Positions 5,777 to 8,039 of a stretch of DNA of 8,039 nt are shown in pieces. The stretch lies in the NCBI GenBank assembly GCA_003133425.1, contig PKXI01000316.1, positions 1 to 8,039 of the forward strand, written 5' to 3'. The stretch's first letter is position 1; every line of letters begins with the position of its first letter. Made by a program: the position numbers and the translations under genes. The stretch comes from Acidobacteriaceae bacterium. Lineage in GTDB: Bacteria > Acidobacteriota > Terriglobia > Terriglobales > Acidobacteriaceae. The notes under the pieces are model-generated. The model worked only from the letters and a program-made list of their open reading frames with translations, did not search any database and had not been told where the DNA came from.

Positions 5777-6821
5777 ATCTGAAGAGTTTCAAACGCGCAC
5801 CATCGAAGTTCCCGCCGAAGCCGCTGGTCAACGGCTCGATCAGTTCATTGCCACGCAACTTGAAGGCGTAAGCCGCTCACGCGTGCAAATGCTCATGGAT
5901 CAAGGCAATGTGCTGGTCAATGGAGAGCGCGAGAAGGCCTCGCTCAAACTGCGCGGCGGCGAGCGAATCGTGCTTACGGGAGAGCCGCATCCTGCGCCCC
6001 TCAAAGCCACGGCAGAAGACATTCCCCTGGATGTAGTGTTTGAAGACACCGACCTGGCAGTGGTCAACAAGCCGGCAGGAATGATGGTTCACGCCGGCGC
6101 CGGACAAAGTGAGGACATACGCAGCCGCGGCACGCTGGTCAACGCGCTGCTTTATCGCTTCAAGGCACTTTCTTCCACCGGCGGCGACCTTCGACCCGGC
6201 ATTGTGCATCGCCTCGACAAGGACACCAGCGGCCTCATCGTTGTAGCCAAGAACGACCGCGCCCATGCCGCCCTGGGTGAAATGTTCTCGAGCCGGCAGA
6301 TGAAGAAGACCTACACCGCGCTGGTCCAGGGAGCCCTGGAACGGGAGCGAGGCACCATCAACGCCAGCGTGGGCCGCGATCCCTTGAGGCGAACGCGCAT
6401 GACCGCGCAGCCTAACGAAAATGCCCGCTCCGCAGTCTCTCACTATGAGGTAGTCCGGCGGCTCGTGACGCGTTTCGGCAAATTCACGCTCGTGCGCGTG
6501 CGCATTGAAACCGGTCGCACACATCAAATTCGTGTACACATGGCCTCAATTGGCCATCCAGTCGTAGGAGACACGCTTTATGGTGGAGCAGGTCAGCTCA
6601 CCGACCAGGTTGCCGCACAGGCCGCGCAGTCCAGGGCTGCTCGCCGCAAGTCCGAGCCGGAGGTCCTCAGATTGGGACGAAATTTTCTTCACGCTGCAAA
6701 GCTTGAATTTGCCCACCCCGTGACCGGAAAGCTGCTGCAGTTGGAGGCGCCGCTCCCGGAAGAGTTGGAAAAGTTCCTGGAACGCCTGGAAAGCGCCTCC
6801 ATCGTTCCCGGCATTAAATGA
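5769..6821 (+). CDS. 23S rRNA pseudouridine synthase, RluD/RluA family
   Basis: Isomerises specific uridines in 23S rRNA to pseudouridine; RluD itself acts on helix 69. The 350-residue protein has an N-terminal S4 RNA-binding domain at about 20-67 (QRLDQFIATQLEGVSRSRVQ, VLVNGE), then the RluA-type catalytic domain. Landmarks: AVVNKPAGMMVHAG at 97-110; GIVHRLDKDTSGLIVVAKN at 144-162 with the catalytic Asp at D150; ETGRTHQIRVHMASIGHPV at 247-265; and GDTLYGG at 267-273. Two less common stretches are a polar insertion at 111-121 and an Ala/Arg-rich segment at about 276-298 before the C-terminal strands. I place the start at the GTG at 5769, which overlaps the preceding stop and has GAGG at 5759-5762 six bases ahead. 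The frame stays open back to 5676, but those 31 residues precede the conserved domain and lie inside the upstream gene. The exact target (RluD versus another RluA member) is inferred. Confidence 0.93.
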   Translation: MAESEEFQTRTIEVPAEAAGQRLDQFIATQLEGVSRSRVQMLMDQGNVLVNGEREKASLKLRGGERIVLTGEPHPAPLKATAEDIPLDVVFEDTDLAVVNKPAGMMVHAGAGQSEDIRSRGTLVNALLYRFKALSSTGGDLRPGIVHRLDKDTSGLIVVAKNDRAHAALGEMFSSRQMKKTYTALVQGALERERGTINASVGRDPLRRTRMTAQPNENARSAVSHYEVVRRLVTRFGKFTLVRVRIETGRTHQIRVHMASIGHPVVGDTLYGGAGQLTDQVAAQAAQSRAARRKSEPEVLRLGRNFLHAAKLEFAHPVTGKLLQLEAPLPEELEKFLERLESASIVPGIK

Positions 6822-6893
6822 CCCAAATGTGCCAATCCGCATGGCAGTTTATAAGTATGTCGGGTCGGGCGAAATTGTTAAAATAAGGGAGAT

Positions 6894-7934
6894 ATGACAA
6901 GACCGCTCTTCACCACCCCAACGGCAAGGAAGTGCCGCTGGGGACTTGGGATTTCAGGCCTAACGATGGCTGCAGCGCTGCTCACGGCCGCACTGCACGC
7001 CCAGCAACCCGCAACTCCACCCGCCCAGACAGCGCAAGCTCCCGCCGCCCAGCAGCCAGCGGCCGGACCGGGCGGATTGGGAACCGATGTGAACGCACCC
7101 ACCATCAAAGTGGGCGTCAATGAAGTCAACCTCATCTTCACCGTCACTGACAAGCACGGCAAATACATCCCCAACCTTCAGCAGAGCGACTTTGCCCTGC
7201 TCGATGACCAGAAGGCGCCGTCCCATGTGAACTCGTTCCATCAGCAGATCAATCTGCCGCTGCGCGTGGGCATTGTCATCGACACAAGTACCTCGATTCA
7301 CTCCCGCTTCAAGTTTGAGCAGCAGGCGGCCACCGAATTCCTGCTCCAGGTTCTCAAGGCCCGCAGCGACCGCGCCTTCGTGATGGGATTCGATGTTACC
7401 CCCACCGTGACGCAAAATTGGACCAACGACCTCGACGGGCTTGAAACGGGCGTCAACCGCCTCAGCCCCGGCGGCGGCACGGCGCTCTTTGATGCCGTCT
7501 ACACCGCCTGCCGCGACAAGCTTCTCGACGAATCCCGCGGCCAGGAACCGGTCCGCAAGGCCATCATCCTGCTCTCCGACGGCGACGACAACCAGAGCCG
7601 CGTCCACCTCGACGAAGCCATCAAGATGTGCCAGCGTTCGGAAACCATCATCTACTCAATCAGCACCAATTGGACGCCCAGCCGCGGCGAGGGCGACAAA
7701 GTCATGTCCCAATTGGCCGGCGACACCGGCGGCCAGGTCTTCTTCCCACCCTCGGTGGAGGAAGTCTCCACCAGCTTCCACTCCATCGAAGAGGAATTGC
7801 GCAGCCAGTACGCGCTTACCTACACACCGGCAGACTTTAAAACCGACGGAGCCTTCAGAACCATCTATCTCTATTGCAACGACCGGCGCTACCAGGTACG
7901 AGCCCGCAAAGGGTACTTCGCACCGCGCCAGTAA
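6894..7934 (+). CDS. Secreted VWFA-related domain protein, acidobacterial type
   Basis: Belongs to the von Willebrand factor A-related family that is abundant in Acidobacteria (the TIGR03436 type); the role of these exported proteins is unknown, with metal-dependent protein or matrix binding a reasonable guess. Residues 1-36 form a Sec signal peptide: basic start, hydrophobic LTMAAALLTAALHA, and probable cleavage after A36. There is no lipobox cysteine, so it is not an obvious Lgt substrate. A Pro/Ala/Gln-rich linker spans about 37-60. Residues 70-115 carry the VNEVNLIFTVTDKHGKYIPNL-type region usual before the domain. The VWA domain runs from about 122 to 310 with a complete metal-ion adhesion site: DTSTS at 130-134, T196 in SPGGGTALFD, and D229 in LLSDGDD. 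The C-terminus (YALTYTPADF, YQVRARKGYFAPRQ) is typical of the family. The purine-rich AAGGGAG at 6885-6891 is close to the ATG. The gene is followed by a strong terminator. Confidence 0.92.
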   Translation: MTRPLFTTPTARKCRWGLGISGLTMAAALLTAALHAQQPATPPAQTAQAPAAQQPAAGPGGLGTDVNAPTIKVGVNEVNLIFTVTDKHGKYIPNLQQSDFALLDDQKAPSHVNSFHQQINLPLRVGIVIDTSTSIHSRFKFEQQAATEFLLQVLKARSDRAFVMGFDVTPTVTQNWTNDLDGLETGVNRLSPGGGTALFDAVYTACRDKLLDESRGQEPVRKAIILLSDGDDNQSRVHLDEAIKMCQRSETIIYSISTNWTPSRGEGDKVMSQLAGDTGGQVFFPPSVEEVSTSFHSIEEELRSQYALTYTPADFKTDGAFRTIYLYCNDRRYQVRARKGYFAPRQ

Positions 7935-7970
7935 TTCCAGAACACTTTAATAAAATCGGCACTTTGACAG

Positions 7971-7996
7971 GGCACGGCTTCGGCCGTGCCTTTTTT
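7971..7996 (+). terminator. Intrinsic (Rho-independent) terminator
   Basis: GGCACGGC (7971-7978), a TTCG tetraloop (7979-7982) and GCCGTGCC (7983-7990) make a perfect 8-bp stem followed directly by six T residues (7991-7996). It lies 36 bases after the stop of the VWFA-related gene and should end that transcript. It is the only textbook terminator in the window. Confidence 0.93.
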
Positions 7997-8015
7997 GCAG
8001 CACGCGAGGGCTTCA

Positions 8016-8033
8016 CAGGCTGCTGAAAAACTC
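8016..8033. repeat. Possible dispersed-repeat or insertion-sequence end at the window edge
   Basis: CAGGCTGCTGAAAAACTC sits just after the terminator and is cut off soon after by the window end. It resembles short sequences I have seen repeated in intergenic regions and at some insertion-sequence ends, but no partner copy and no transposase lies in the window. This is recognition from memory only. Confidence 0.2.
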
Positions 8034-8039
8034 GCTCCT

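Noticed and set aside
6822..6893. Promoter for the VWFA-related gene (TATAAG at 6850-6855 or TAAAAT at 6879-6884)
   Set aside because: Neither -10-like hexamer has a credible -35 at 16-18 bases, and the second would start transcription inside the ribosome-binding site.
6960..7607. Minus-strand open frame of 215 codons opposite the VWFA-related gene
   Set aside because: Antisense shadow of a gene with a signal peptide and a complete metal-binding site; no independent support.

Overview
This window reads as ordinary chromosomal DNA from an acidobacterium, most likely the soil class Terriglobia. The basis is the last gene, a secreted VWFA-related protein of the type that is expanded in Acidobacteriota. 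High GC, GTG/TTG starts and the housekeeping gene order are consistent with this but do not prove it. Every gene I support is on the + strand.

Layout. Positions 1-94 hold only a short upstream region with an ambiguous fragment. pheS (95-1201) and pheT (1683-3794) encode the two subunits of phenylalanine-tRNA ligase. They are normally adjacent, but here they are separated by about 480 bases. That insert carries a small 23S-rRNA-intervening-sequence-type four-helix-bundle gene (1243-1602) flanked by short inverted and direct repeats, and it is lower in GC than its neighbours. PheT lacks the usual N-terminal OB-fold tRNA-binding insert.

Next comes a cell-division pair: a coiled-coil protein resembling ZapB in layout (3918-4262) and zapA (4283-4597). 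The roughly 375-base gap after zapA is not empty. It holds a 6S RNA gene (about 4717-4911) that can be folded by eye into a long interrupted rod with a plausible sigma70-type promoter. It is followed by an Lgt-like integral membrane protein (4973-5776) in which most of the catalytic residues known from E. coli Lgt appear to be replaced. An overlapping RluD-type pseudouridine synthase gene follows (5769-6821), then the VWFA-related secreted protein (6894-7934) and a strong intrinsic terminator (7971-7996). The right edge contains a possible dispersed-repeat end.

Functionally this is a translation, cell-division and growth-control neighbourhood: tRNA charging, rRNA modification, Z-ring assembly and RNA polymerase regulation by 6S RNA. 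The three points that most deserve a second look are the repeat-flanked insertion between pheS and pheT, the Lgt homologue without its catalytic residues, and the shortened PheT. I saw no CRISPR array, tRNA, rRNA, transposase, phage gene or defence cassette.
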